Assembly (NCBI GenBank): GCA_013176395.1
Contig: JABMLP010000025.1
Span: 1-64,000, forward strand
Direction: 5' to 3'
Origin: Venturia oleaginea
Taxonomy: Eukaryota; Ascomycota; Dothideomycetes; Venturiales; Venturiaceae
DNA length: 64,000 bases
Shown here: in pieces, positions 1 to 11,473 of the stretch
Layout: each line of letters opens with the position of its first letter
Position numbering within the stretch: position 1 is the first letter of the stretch
Notes under the pieces: generated by a model
The model's input: only the letters and a program-made list of their open reading frames with translations
Told to the model about the DNA's origin: nothing
The model's database searches: none
Translations under genes and position numbers: made by a program

Positions 1-755
1 AGAACGCTGGTGACTGGCTCTCTTTTGGTAACTTCATGCTTATTCACTGAGGCAATTGGTCGCGCCAAACATCCGCGCCCCATTGCAAGACTGGAGCCAC
101 GAGCGATTTCGATCAAATTTGGCTTTTCGCGCACCAACTGGGATTTTTCGCACATGGACCATGTCTCATATTGATCGCAAAGCCTCTCCTTCCTACCACG
201 GTCGACACGCTTCGCAAAAGTTGGAACAATGATCCGCTCTAATGCTGAGAGCAAGTCCACATACGCTGAATTGGATAAGGTGAATTCTTGCTATTGTTCA
301 GGTTGCGGCGCTGCTTGCACGGGTAATCTGCTCGTTATGCCACTCCAGCATTAAACACTGGTAACACCGCATATTGGCGACATGAACACGGTTCATACTG
401 TGGATATTTGCGCAAAATGTAAGACTACAGAGATGCACTACTCCCGCTGTTTCTTAAAGGCGTAAAGGCGAGAGTGATTGATCTGGAGTCCAACTTGCCA
501 TTAGCCATGTCAGGAATAGAGTGCGCTATGCAGCGAGCATCTCCGTATACTCTCGCGACCTGGCGTTGGTCTCCAAGATGGGTGGAGTTAAGCTCGATTC
601 CCAACTTACCAGATAGTGAGATCATGAGACCTTTCTAGTAAATCTCGCGACCCTACTGATGGTCTTCAAGAGCCGCATTCCAGGAGCGTGGAGATGAGAC
701 GGGCTCGATCTAATTGAGCAACTTACCGTTGTATAGGTACTGCGTGACACGCACC

Positions 756-968
756 TCTATATAAGAGCGTATAACACCCTATACATGTCTCTGTTCTCCC
801 CATCTTCTCTTCTCACCGCGAATCTTCGAATATCTTGCAATTCATCACCGGCCTCGCGGCCTTGACGCTCATCGCATCTGCTGCTGCAAGTAAGTATCCA
901 TAGACAATCGCTCGAAGTGATTTACGGCAGGCATGCCATTCTCAAAACAAAACAAGCGCATCATATAG
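756..968 (+). pseudogene. relic of a small secreted-peptide gene (TATA box, signal-peptide exon, donor site)
   Basis: A TATA-box-like sequence (tctatataagag, 756-767) is followed about 70 bp later by a frame encoding LQFITGLAALTLIASAAA, which looks like a signal peptide h-region and cleavage site, ending at a good donor (gtaagtat, from 890). A possible acceptor (tttacggcag) leads to a short second exon that stops near 968. No ATG opens this frame; the codon at the expected start (832-834) is ATC. Seen: promoter-like box, hydrophobic frame and donor. Inferred: an effector-type gene that lost its start and probably its 3' part near the LTR at 1089. It could be chance. Confidence 0.25.
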
Positions 969-1088
969 GTAGGTGCCTTGCTAATTCTAGCGCATCATAA
1001 AGAACAGGATGAATGCAAGAGGATAGGACGTGAGCACACCCTCTTACAACAGGACACTAGAGGCCGGCATTAACCCATATACATATCT

Positions 1089-2326
1089 TGTTACGCTGAA
1101 CGAGCAAAACAGAGTTATTCGGAAGTAGATTCAACACGAACTTAACGATAGGAGCCGATGAACAGAACGAGTGTCACCCTGTGACTTGACTGTATTAACT
1201 GAGGAGGTTAAGTACACCGTTACATCTGTATGATTGATTGATTGATTGATTTTATCCTACTCGGTTGCAGCCGCTTAATCAGGCAGCTATGTCCGGTTAG
1301 GAGGACTTCATCAGACAGCCGACACGTGATAGATTATATAATCCACCGCGCCCCACTTCGCCCCGTTCACTGAAACAAGACCAGCTGTCCCCTCCGTCCT
1401 CCCTCTTTTCCCTTAATCAGTATCTCCAAATGCCCGCTGGCTCTTGTAGATACTGGTTATTCTGCTAGTATATCTGTGCTATGTAGACTCAAGAGGCAAT
1501 GCCTCGTGTTTCGCTAACCTTTTACCTACAGTCTCCCTCTAATGCTCAGCTTTGTCTATCTGTTTCGCCTTATCCCTCAAGGCCAATGGGTTCCCTAAGT
1601 ATGTTTCTGCTTGTGAAAGTTGCCTTGCACCAGATTCCTATGCGGCGGTGTATTTGGTTGTGTGATGCTGGAGACAATAGTAACCATCGTAGTCGTGATT
1701 TCGCTGCTTGGGTGTGATACTCCGGGTATGCCCGTGAACGAGGCTGTCTGGTAGCTGCCGTATTGTATGGCGCCGATCGTGCTATAGACCTGCCGTCTTA
1801 TAGTCGGAGCCTATCTGCTGCTAGTCGCTCTCCCTACTTGCTATATCGCGCTCCTACTCTTGCCAATGCCATAACTGGGACGCAACAGTCTGGGGAGAGG
1901 CTCAAGGCTACGTCTGCTGGCTTGTAGGGAGGGGATTTGCCGCCAATAAGCTCCTTCTATACGTCCTTACTGCTTACTGTGTTGCGCACCTACTCTTGCC
2001 AATGCCATAACTGGGACGCAACAGTTTGGGGAGAGGCTCAAGGCTCTGGACATCAGCTTGCAGCAGGACGGTTTGCGGAGACGATAGTAGATGAGGTTCT
2101 CTAGCAGCTGCCGTATCGTGTCGCACCGATTGTGTTGTAGACCTGTCGTCTTATAGTCGGAGCCTATCTGCTGCTAGTCGCTCTCCCTGCTTGCTATATC
2201 GCGCACCTACTCTTGCCACTGCCACGTTACATCTGTATGCATATATATGCATGTCAATGCATTCCTTGGCATCTATCACGTGCACCATGCCTGAGGTATC
2301 AAGGACTGGCATGCCACTGTTCAACA
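1089..2326 (+). mobile_element. solo LTR (family C), interrupted by a LINE-like insertion
   Basis: The segments 1089-1232 and 2226-2326 together match the uninterrupted copy at 33342-33572. Ends are TG...CA (tgttacgctg ... gttcaaca). The 33 kb copy has a perfect 5-bp target duplication, which fixes the ends. This copy lacks a direct duplication: its flanks instead form a 10-bp inverted repeat (atacatatct / agatatgtat). No internal retrotransposon sequence adjoins it. Confidence 0.75.
1233..2225 (-). mobile_element. LINE-like non-coding retroelement insertion, 5'-truncated
   Basis: The insertion splits an LTR and is flanked by a 14-bp direct repeat (gttacatctgtatg at 1219-1232 and 2226-2239; one more matching base is possible). 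The end next to the left repeat is a run of ATTG units, that is a (CAAT)n tail on the minus strand. Variable-length target duplication plus a simple-repeat 3' tail is the signature of target-primed reverse transcription. It matches the copy at 35.4-36.65 kb in opposite orientation and carries about one and a half of that copy's internal repeats. No long ORF is present, so it needs a helper element or is a fragment of a coding LINE. Confidence 0.7.
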
Positions 2327-2862
2327 AGATATGTATATTTATATAGAGTAGAAAAGATAGAGAATTACCTAGAGAGTATTTCTATATAACGTATTCGATC
2401 ACCCAACCCGTCAGATCACCCAACCGGTCATCTATCTCCATCTCGCCACGCCTTCGGATCACGGTCATCTGGCACGTTTTATCTGTTGATTGGCCGGACG
2501 CAGGCCAGGGCACGTGAATTTTCATTGTGAGCGAGCAAGCCATTGAGCCCTGAGCCATACAGGCTTCCTCAGCCACACGGGGCTTCAGCCACGGGGTAGG
2601 TCTCAGGATGGCATGCCCACGGCTCAATTGCTTCTCGATTGAAGGCAAATGAGGTGCCCTACTGCCCGCACGTATAAGACGTTGACTACAGGGTGTAGGC
2701 GGGTGGGAATCTAGATACAAGACGAGCCTCAGAGGGCTCAGAAGTCGTGCGATATGCGAGATCGCCATGTTGTTGTTGTCGCTTGGTCGGACGAGGCCCT
2801 TGCTCCACCAGATAGACACTAGCAAAATTTGCCAAGACCCTAACTACTCTTCTTATTCTACT

Positions 2863-3042
2863 TGTGACGGCATGGCACGGTGGCCATATTTGTCACATGA
2901 CAGCGTATCGCAGCCACACTGTGGTGAGAGGAACATCAACTCGCGCGCCCCGTAGTCACTTACTCTCTATCTGATATTCTCTCATCACACTGAGTAAATG
3001 GAATCTTAGTTCATTCTGTCTGGTTCAATGCTCACCGTGACA
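2863..3042 (+). mobile_element. short LTR-like element, family A, copy 1 (inside pogo A)
   Basis: A 180-bp unit beginning TGTGACGGCATGG and ending CACCGTGACA, flanked by 5-bp direct repeats ctact (2858-2862, 3043-3047). It lies directly before the ATG of the pogo ORF. TG...CA ends with a 5-bp duplication fit a solo LTR; the inverted ends leave a MITE possible. Related copies are at 21031, 21791 and 34343. Confidence 0.7.
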
Positions 3043-3047
3043 CTACT

Positions 3048-4010
3048 ATGTCTCAACAACGTATTGAGTTACTACTCCAACACGAAGGGAGAATTCAGCT
3101 TGACGCGCATACAAAGGCGCGGCAGGTGGGGGTGTATAGGCTGCTTATTTTGGACGGCCATGAGAGCCATCTCAGCCAGGATTTCAAGGACTACTGCCTC
3201 GAAAATAAGATCCTAACCCTCTACATGCTATCGCACTCGTCGTATATACTCCGGCCTCTTGATGTGGTCTGCTTCTCGCCGTTGAAGCGCAAGTACTCCC
3301 AACGCGTCCGGGACTTGGCGCGCCGACGCGTGTACCATATCAACAAGGAAGGCTTTCTCCCTGCCTTCAAAGACGCGTTTTTCGACGTGTTAACAAAAGA
3401 GAACTGTCAAAAGGCCTTTGAGGCAGTAGGGCTAGTCCCTATCGACGCGCAGGTGGTGTTGGATCGCCTTGAAGTACGGCTACGTACCCCGCCAGAACCC
3501 CGTCTCCCAGAAACGCCGTGGCAGGCAAAGACCCCAAGCAATACTCATGAATTTGGATCCCAATCCAAGCTCGTAAGCGAGTCTTTTACTCGGTCACCAG
3601 TTACTGCCCAGGGAGGCTTTTCCCAGCTTGTCAAGGGCGCTGAATCGATGCTGCACCAAAACGCTCTACTCGTTGCGCGCAACCGCGAGCTTGAAGAGCA
3701 ATTGGCAGTAATAACGAAGCGAAAATCGCGCAAAAGGAAGTGGATCCAGCAAGGTGGTACTATGGAGTATGGGACTGCAGCAGCGCAGGTAGCTGCAGAG
3801 GCGTCTGTAGAGCCTCAGGGATCGAAGAAGGCTCGTAGTAGTGGTGATCAAGAAACAGCCCGACCAACTCAACGGCGCTGTGGGAACTGCGGCGCAGCTG
3901 GGCATAATGCGCGAACTTGTAAAAAAGATATCGAGATATCTTCTGAATCAGATAGCAGCACGACGGACTTAGAATCTATTGTTGATAGCGATGAAATTGA
4001 AGAGTCGTAA
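3048..4010 (+). CDS. truncated pogo/Fot1 transposase derivative with zinc knuckle
   Basis: An open 320-aa frame. The first ~17 residues match the transposase N-terminus of copy C, then jump to the second half of the DDE domain (LLILDGHESHL, the second catalytic Asp region, and RPLDVVCFSPLK, the third Asp region). The CENP-B-type helix-turn-helix and the first catalytic Asp are missing, so it cannot be a transposase. The C-terminus keeps a K/R-rich stretch, a CCHC zinc knuckle (CGNCGAAGHNARTC) and an acidic serine-rich tail. The frame is intact where copy C is frameshifted. Whether it is expressed is unknown. Confidence 0.7.
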   Translation: MSQQRIELLLQHEGRIQLDAHTKARQVGVYRLLILDGHESHLSQDFKDYCLENKILTLYMLSHSSYILRPLDVVCFSPLKRKYSQRVRDLARRRVYHINKEGFLPAFKDAFFDVLTKENCQKAFEAVGLVPIDAQVVLDRLEVRLRTPPEPRLPETPWQAKTPSNTHEFGSQSKLVSESFTRSPVTAQGGFSQLVKGAESMLHQNALLVARNRELEEQLAVITKRKSRKRKWIQQGGTMEYGTAAAQVAAEASVEPQGSKKARSSGDQETARPTQRRCGNCGAAGHNARTCKKDIEISSESDSSTTDLESIVDSDEIEES

Positions 4011-4170
4011 TATAAGATGGTCGTGCCAAGAAATTTTGACCGGTTGGGTGATCGAATACGTTAACACAAACTATAATTAAACATCTTAATATTGGTATCG
4101 CTAATGCTAACTCAGACTACCACCCAAAAATACTACAACAAAGAATATAGAGAAGAATAAACCTCAACTT

Positions 4171-6425
4171 TTACGATATCGGATAATTGAAGAATTCTGG
4201 AAAGTTGAACGCTGGGTCCAAAATCACTTCCCCGTAACCGAATCCACCAAATTGTCTCATATCATCGTTGAGATAGGTATCTGACGGTGCTGCCCAGGGA
4301 ACCTGTTGTTGTGGCATGGAGTGATTAGGATCATGCGTTTCATGCAAAATGGAACCAGTCGGCGGCATCGTCGTCGTTGGAATGGCAGCATGCTCCGTCG
4401 TGTTTGAAGGAGCCATGGACGGTCGTCTTGATTGACTCGCATGCCTTTCTTGTTCTCGCAACCGCCGATTGCGTAAGGCTTCGATTGTGATTCTGAGTTG
4501 ACGGATGTTGGCGCGACCAGCAGCGCCACAGTCGTGTGTTTGATCGACGGCTGTGTCTGTCATCATTAATCCGATTCTTTTGATGACCATAAACATGCAT
4601 TGTGTGTCTGGGAAATGATCTGGGAATGCTTGGACGGCTTGGAGAACGAAGGAGATGCAGAAGGATATCGATACACATACGAAGCCTGGCTGAAACCGGA
4701 ATGCCTCTTTGCCGATGGGGCCGATGTTGTGGCTGAGATTTAGGACATCCATGGCGAGTTCCACACATCGACGCACGGTGTGTAGGGCCAGTGGGTCGAT
4801 GTTGTGCGCCGTCACCCTTAATATTAGGTGAGTGCTGAGGCAGAAATGGGCAAGACGGAAATGGTATTCTGTACTGATGCCCTCAGGGGTTGAGCCAAGC
4901 TCTGCAAGAATCGTCAGTACCGGCATGAGAGGATAATTGGGCAAGTCCTACTTCGCGGCCGCAATGTGCGGAGTTGATCTCTGCGATATGCAACAGCAGC
5001 ATCGATGTCTTTCATGGTGACGACAGGGCCTTCATTCAGGTTGGTGACGATATCCTTCGACCACCATTCTGTGAGCCCTTTCCCTTTTCGGCCGATCTAA
5101 ATGCACATGAGTAAGGAGCAAACCGAGAAGTTGATCGAGAGACTGACATCGTCCCAGATGAGGCGAGAATGAAGCTGGCTGAGCAGCCTGGCGACAAACT
5201 TGTCCCGTCCCAGACCATCCAGCAGTGCCGGCGCATTGTGGATCGAGTCATCCGTTGGTATCGTCAGAGGATCTCTCCTGACAAGGCAGCGACTTTGAGA
5301 AGGTTAACGTGAGATTCGAGCACGCTGGTAGAATTGCCACGTACTGATGCGAGATGACATATAACCAGATCCAGTAAAGATATCTCTTCACCTTGAGATC
5401 GTTCCTCGAAAGTTCGACGCCGCTAGCAACAAGCTGTTTCACAGCATCGACCGAACGGTGCAAGCCAATCTTTTTGGCGTATGATTCACATGCTGCTTGC
5501 ACGTAGTCGAAGCTAGGTGTGCTGATAGTGGAGGGAGCAAAAGCATAAAGAATCATGAGAGACTCCATGGTACGGATCTGCTCGGCATCGGTTTGCTGTT
5601 GATGGTGATGGTGGAATGTGGCTTGAAGAAAACCGATGATGTGGCCTGTTGTTCTCTCGCGGTAGCCCTGATAACCGGAGATGTAGCGAGTTGTGGCATA
5701 ACAGATACATGTGACTAGATCGGGATGATGTGCCATGAGCCTGTCAACATCGAAGTCGCTGGGATCCAGAATGGAAATGGTCTGTATCATTTTTTCTCGG
5801 AAACTGTCTGAAATTAGTTGAGTTCATTGTAGACACTTTGATGCAGGATCAACAAATTCATGGCTTGCACGCACATCATGATCAACTGGGCGGTATGCTC
5901 AGCCGATATTGAGACATCTTCATCGAGGTCCTGGCTGCCGCCACTGTGTAAGATGGAATCGATGACGGCCAGGTCTTTATGATGAGTTTGGTTACGAGGT
6001 CTACTTTCTTCCCGGATCTTTTCGACTTCTGCATAAGGTGAAGTGGTATAGATGGAAGCCAAGATGGGAGCATCTGGTCCCGATGATATGGGAGTATGCA
6101 GCGTCTCCGGTGGACTCATCAGTAAAGGTTTGGAGGACCACTCAGTGTCTCTTCTAATTGGTAGTTTTCGCGTTGGGGTGTCTCTTCTTCGATGGGGTGC
6201 TCGAGCTGGCAGACATGGGCGACCAGCCTTTTCACAGCGCTGGCATGCCTTTTCGTTCTGGCATGCATTTTCATTGAGTCGAGGTCTGATGCATCGCATC
6301 TATGTTCTTGATCAGTTTGCATTTTGTATGATAACCGAATGAATGTTGACCTTCATCTTTCGACAAGAAAAACATGCAGCACCAGGGCCAGCGCGCTCGG
6401 TTGAGCCTGAGACGGAGTGATGCAT
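4171..6425 (-). CDS. Zn2Cys6 fungal transcription factor
   Basis: Six exons give a 659-aa protein: 6425-6351, 6299-5875, 5803-5345, 5292-5148, 5096-4952, 4901-4171. All phases close and the total is 1980 nt. The zinc cluster is split by intron 1: CFSCRKMKMRC then CQRCEKAGRPC (Cys18, 21, 28, 44, 47, 54). The loop between Cys28 and Cys44 is longer than usual and contains an extra Cys38. The middle region (residues about 160-420) resembles the fungal-specific regulatory domain; the C-terminus is Ser/Thr/Met/Gln-rich. Intron 1 has a weak donor (gtcaac). It should be a nuclear DNA-binding regulator. Target genes are unknown; the transporter and dehydrogenase nearby are candidates by position only. 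Confidence 0.85.
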
Positions 6426-9400
6426 CTGATGCTGTGGGAGGCTCGGTGTGAGGCTCGGTTCGAGGCAGCCGGCTTAGACAGTACAGAGTGTGGCTAAGGG
6501 TGGAGGTGTGAAAGAAGTTCAGTCCGGTCCATGGCAGTCCGGGAGCCGGGCACTCACATAAGTATTGAGTCTTGAACTGGCGGGGAAGCAAGGGACCACA
6601 GGACGGGATGGTGGCGTTTGTCACATCTCTGTGTAGCCAATTTTAGCCGGCCTCATGAACGTCCGGATATAAGATGGCAGAGATGGCATGAGTGGACGAT
6701 AGATGGCCATTCCCATCGCAACGACTATTGATCATCATGGACATGGAGATGGAGATGGAGGTGAGGGTGGTGGTGGGGAGATTGGATGGTTGGGTTAGGG
6801 TTAGGGTTAGGGTTAGGGTTGAGAAGGAGTAGGGGTAGGAGGACGAGGAGGAAGCAGACTTCGGCTAGGACAAGGTGGGGAGAAAGTAGGCCTTGTGATG
6901 GTTTTCCCTGATATTACCTACTCCAGAGTATTGTCTGTTTCGACTGTTATCGGCTGAGATGGACGTATCTTACCGTCAAATAATGGTTGCACTGCCTATC
7001 ATCATCGCACATCTTGTACAACGAGTTGCACCGTATCACATATCACCAACCGTCGATGCCAATGCTGCCTGGCAGGCTAAAGGCAACTCCCTTGCATGAA
7101 ACACAGTCATCTTACGTCAATCACACAACTCTGGTCCAATCGAGATGCTCGGATCAGTAGCTGTGCTCCATGGTTGGCAGACTGGCAGACTGGCAAATTC
7201 CACCATGCGCCCAACGAGACGCGGCACAGCTTTCTACCTCTCCAGCAATCAATGCACCAAGCTAACACCAATCAGAACACCCCTCATGTCCCGAGGTGTC
7301 AAGAGGCGGGCCTCAGGGATGCAGACAGGGTGGTGAATGTGGAGAAAGGAGTGCAATCCGCAAAACTGCATTGGATGGGGCAATTGGCCTGGCAGAGAAG
7401 CCCCTTCCTATATACTTATTTGGACCCGGCTTGGCGGCCTCAGCATCGGCTGTGTCTTGATCTATGCAAGACATATATGGATGGCGTATTTCTGGCATCC
7501 CCGGCTTTGCCTCCACCCATGTCCAGCCTTTCCACCCGTACACTTGACTTCGTTGCCAACTGCTTCCGAGAGTCACAATCTGTCACAAAATCAGGTACTT
7601 TGCAACACAATCCCTACTCATCCACCATTGCCAGTCCAACGCCTTCTTCTACGCCCAGATGAGAAACCCCATACCTTCCAGGAAGACTAGGAAGTTCATC
7701 GTGGCGGCCGCAGCTACAAGAGTTGCCAATCGGATATGAGCTATGGCTTGCACGGGCGACGTACCCACTCTGATCTGGCATGGGAAATACAGTGGAGACG
7801 CAGACCTGCCGGGAGCAAACGCCTATTTGAGACTATCGCATCCTGGGACAAACGGTTATCGCTGTACGCACACAGTCGGCACGAACTGTGGAACGATCTG
7901 GATCAAGATCACGATTGTTTTGAGGTTCTTCCATAGATGGAGACTCATTTGTGATGGGATGACCGTAAAAACAAAAACGATTCCGTCAATTTTTCCAAAA
8001 AAATATGATAATTCGCCAGGACAGTCGCACCACTATCTCCTTCCGAATCACCAGTCATCCATCAGCAAACATCGGCCCGAACATTTTCTCTAGCAAGCTT
8101 GGAAACGACGGAAACTACTATGGAGTGAGCTCTCACGCGTTGTATCACGATACTACCACATCGGCCCACTCCATCTTCATCTTCGTTCAACTCTTCCTCA
8201 TCGTAATGCTCGTAAGCTCTGTCTACAGCGCAGTCTCAAACAGGGCCTGGGTATATACAACGATGGAGAGAAGCGTCCACATTCACCCTGGTATGGTCGG
8301 CACGTAGGTCTTCGTGCCTGAATAATTGGTCCCCGAGTCACAAATTGCTGCAGCAAGCTCCTGGCGGGGAAGCAAGAGTGCTCTATCAACCATTTCGTGG
8401 GCTCGACGATCTAATGATTTGGCGCATTGGACATGGCAGATTCGAACTGTGGGCAGCCTTCTTAAGAGCGCTAACTAGCATACTACTAGACCAAGTTGGT
8501 TATGGATACTGATGTCCCTTTAATTGTTTCATCCATTGCCTCAGTACCACTGCCCAATAAAAAAAGTCAGATACGGTCAAACTTGTTGGCTGAAGTACCT
8601 TACACCAGCTACCTGGCGTTTGATCCAATCGGTCTCCGGTCGAGATGATCCATTGCAACTTCATGAAGTCCTCAATTTGATAGCTCGCACAGCGGTCAGT
8701 GCGATGGCCATGTCCTTGATATCGATCGCGGGCATATTTGTCGACTTATTGCGAAAAACCCAGACTTAATAGCTTCGGCAGGGAAATCGTCGCGGGCTCT
8801 GCGCGAGCATGTCCCTGCCTGCGATCGCTGCTTCCTCAAATCGGCGGTTTTGGTTCTTTATTTGGCTTGAGTCCATGGCTCTGAAATGATGTGAATGCTG
8901 GGCCTTTTGGATGGTAAAGTCAAGGCTATAAAGGTCGGCGAAGACGTTTGTTGCGGATATTTCTGACGCAAGGGATTCTAAAAATGTCCATCGCCAACGA
9001 CGGGTCCCAGCTGGCAGAAGCCACTCGACAAACCGGATCTGTGGATCGCATGGTCGCGGCACGCGTTTCGGTTGGTACGCACCTCAGTCGCAATGCCATC
9101 TTCACCTTCGTTACGGCAATTATCTAGGAAGTCATCTGTTACTTGTTCGCCTCTCTATTCGGTAACTGATTGAATCTTTTCTTGGAATCCGCTGAGCAGC
9201 TTTTTCAAAGGGAACTGGTCGTGCGACTGCCGACTTGGTTTTTGACCTGGCGCTACAAACGGGCTCTGGCTGTAACACTAGATTTAATTGAGACAACCAA
9301 GCGCGCGCGCCTCATTCGAGCATCATCAGATTGGGTACGATAGACGAGCAGGTACCCGGCACCGAAGCCGTCACCCGGCTGTCGACATCGTCAAGAAATC

Positions 9401-9718
9401 CATCTGGGCCCTTTCCGGCTTGGTGTTTGCTCGAATCTCAAATCTGGGCCCAGTGATAGGTACGAACAGATTACGCCGGCGGAAAGCCGCATTTCACCCA
9501 ACCCACCAATGCAAACTACAGCAGCCTTCCTGTCTTGTACATATCTCTTGCTCCTCTACAGTTTGGATGGCTCATACAACACTGGAATGCTCATTTGGAC
9601 CATCGCCGTACTTCTATGATTCCTCTGCCGGTCTGGTGAAACAGCAAACCATTCCTTCTCGCAGTACCAGACAACAAACTCCGTTGTATGAGCGAGGTAA
9701 AAGACATTAAACGCCGCC
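6426..9718. other. long intergenic stretch without a supported gene
   Basis: Apart from the telomere-like repeat nothing is firmly supported. An open frame at 7096-7662 has no recognised domain or good codon pattern. A frame starting at 7660 (basic start, short hydrophobic stretch, then three cysteines to about 8090) is cut by one TGA at about 7738 and might be a decayed small secreted protein. The rest serves as upstream sequence for the divergent regulator and transporter. Confidence 0.5.
6792..6820 (+). repeat. interstitial telomere-like repeat, about 4.5 TTAGGG units
   Basis: Four perfect TTAGGG units plus flanking partial units, about 370 bp upstream of the transcription-factor start. 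Genes lie on both sides and other G-rich simple sequence (GGAGAT units near 6740-6760) is adjacent, so this is interstitial and not a chromosome end. Confidence 0.85.
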
Positions 9719-11473
9719 ATGTCTCGTTTCCAACAACTATCACCGGCAACACTGAACATGACAGACCACGCCCCAACCGCAGTACAATTCGATCCACGTG
9801 GATCGCGAAAGTCAGCAAACATCAGACTCCACGTGAAGAGCTATCCAAAAGTCGTTGGCATCGTTCTTGCCCTCATTCCAGCCGTTTTGCTCTTTGGTTA
9901 CGATGCCGTTGCCGTGAGCTCCATTGTGTCCTTACCATCTTTCACGTGAGAGAAGTTCAAACTTTCCCCATACAACACTAACACCGTTTAGCGCACAATA
10001 TGGCGTCCTTCATGGGAAGAGGCATATCATCCCCGCCATGTGGCTCGGTCTCTGGCAAGCAGGAAGTCCGGTAGGTATCATGCTGGGAGCCATGATAGCA
10101 GGTTTGGTGCAAGAGAAGACCGGTCGACGTATCTGCCTTATCCTTGGAGCTTTGATTGGCATCTTTGGCATCGCAACATGCTTCGGTTCCAGCTACGTGA
10201 GCTCCCTAGGTGCTCGCCGAGTTGTTTTTCTCCTCGGTAAATTGGTCGAGGGCGTCTGTTCCGGTATGGTCATTTGCACGACCCAGACATATGTGGCTGA
10301 AATTACGCCTCACGTCCTGCATGGAGCTGCCTTCGCCATCTTTCCCGCCATGATGCTTTTGGGTCAACTTCTCGGTGCGATTGCGCTTTGGAGACAGTCT
10401 AAGGTCACAACTCCGGATGGATACCTTACAGTCATCGCCTCGCAATGGGTCCTCAACATCCTCGTCATCATCGTGGCCGTTTTTCTTCCCGAAAGTCCCA
10501 TCTGGCTGATTCGCAGCAAAGGAGACATGTCCGCCGCCCTCAAGGCCGAAAGACGCCTTCAACGACAAAGCGTCAACTGCGTTAACAATATCAACCACCT
10601 TGCCCTACTGTTGGAACAGGAGCGTCTCAACAAGGACGCCCAAGGCGCTGTGACGTACGGAGAATGTCTCACCGGCGCCAACAGAAGACGTACTCTTATC
10701 GTTATCTTTGGAAATATCATGCCTCAATTTTTCGGCTTGGTCTTGCTCAGCAATGCTTCCTACTTCATGCAGCAGCTGGGCATGAAATCTCATCAGTCAC
10801 TTGAGATTTTGAACATCGGAATCGCCATCGGTCTGGTCGCCAATTTGGCTGGTGTTTACACAATGCAACGCTTCACGACCAAGCCAATTACCATCTACAC
10901 CCTTGCAATTTGTGCTGTTTTCTTCCTCGGCATCGGTATCGGAGGCTTCTGGGACGGCGATGTTGTCATGTGGTAAGTCTAATCATCACTTTCTCTGACC
11001 TATATGCCCACGCTAACCTTCTTCAACCTAGGTGGACAGCCATCTCTTTCATCCTAATCATCTTCACCGCCGGCATCGGTGCCTGGCCGGCCTCTGTCCT
11101 TGTCTCCTCCCTAGCCTCGTCTCTCCGTCTTCGTGGCAAGACCCAAGGTCTCGGCTGGATTTGTCACGGACTTTCTCAAGGTACTTTCTCCATCGTCTTA
11201 CCTTATGTCTACAACCCGGACGCCGGCGCCGCCAAGGGCAAAGTCGGTTTCCTGTTCATGGGTCTTTGTATTATCGCTGCGGTCATCACGTGGCTGTGGG
11301 TGCCGGAAATGGCTGGTTTGAGCCCGCAGGCCATCGATGATAAATTTAAGATGGGAATTGGAGCTAGGAAGTGGGAAGAGTTTGGCGAGGGGGAGTGGGT
11401 TGAGAAGAGGATGAGGGAGAGTGAGGTCTTCCCACCGGAGCAGAGGGAGGATATTGAGATTCAACTCAAGTGA
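9719..11473 (+). CDS. MFS sugar transporter (sugar porter family)
   Basis: Three exons (9719-9945, 9992-10972, 11032-11473) give 549 aa with phases closing at both introns. Sugar-porter marks are visible in order: FGYDAVAVSSIVSLPSF in the first membrane segment, GLVQEKTGRR in the loop after segment 2, PESPIWLI after segment 6, and VPEMAGLSPQAID at the end of segment 12. Length is normal for this family. It should import a sugar or related polyol across the plasma membrane; the layout resembles alpha-glucoside-type permeases but the substrate cannot be read from sequence. An in-frame ATG at 9758 is an alternative start. Confidence 0.87.

Larger units (their letters stand above)
2389..4061 (+). 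mobile_element. Fot1/pogo-type transposon A, internally deleted
   Basis: Terminal inverted repeats begin ACGTATTCGATCACCCAACC and are flanked by TA on both sides (2387-2388, 4062-4063), the Tc1/mariner-pogo duplication. Inside are, in order, about 390 bp of unrelated sequence (about 2432-2823), an LTR-like insertion (2863-3042) and a shortened transposase ORF (3048-4010). Compared with copy C (18353-20182) it lacks roughly the DNA-binding half of the transposase. It is non-autonomous. Confidence 0.85.

Noticed and set aside
2382..2825. 147-aa minus-strand ORF inside pogo A as a gene
   Set aside because: It crosses the terminal repeat and the family has no such protein; treated as an unexplained insert.
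6792..6820. Chromosome end suggested by TTAGGG units
   Set aside because: Only about 4.5 units and genes continue on both sides.
7096..7662. 188-aa plus-strand ORF as a gene
   Set aside because: No domain, no splice context, composition rich in Pro/Ser/Gln like random sequence, and overlapping equal frames.
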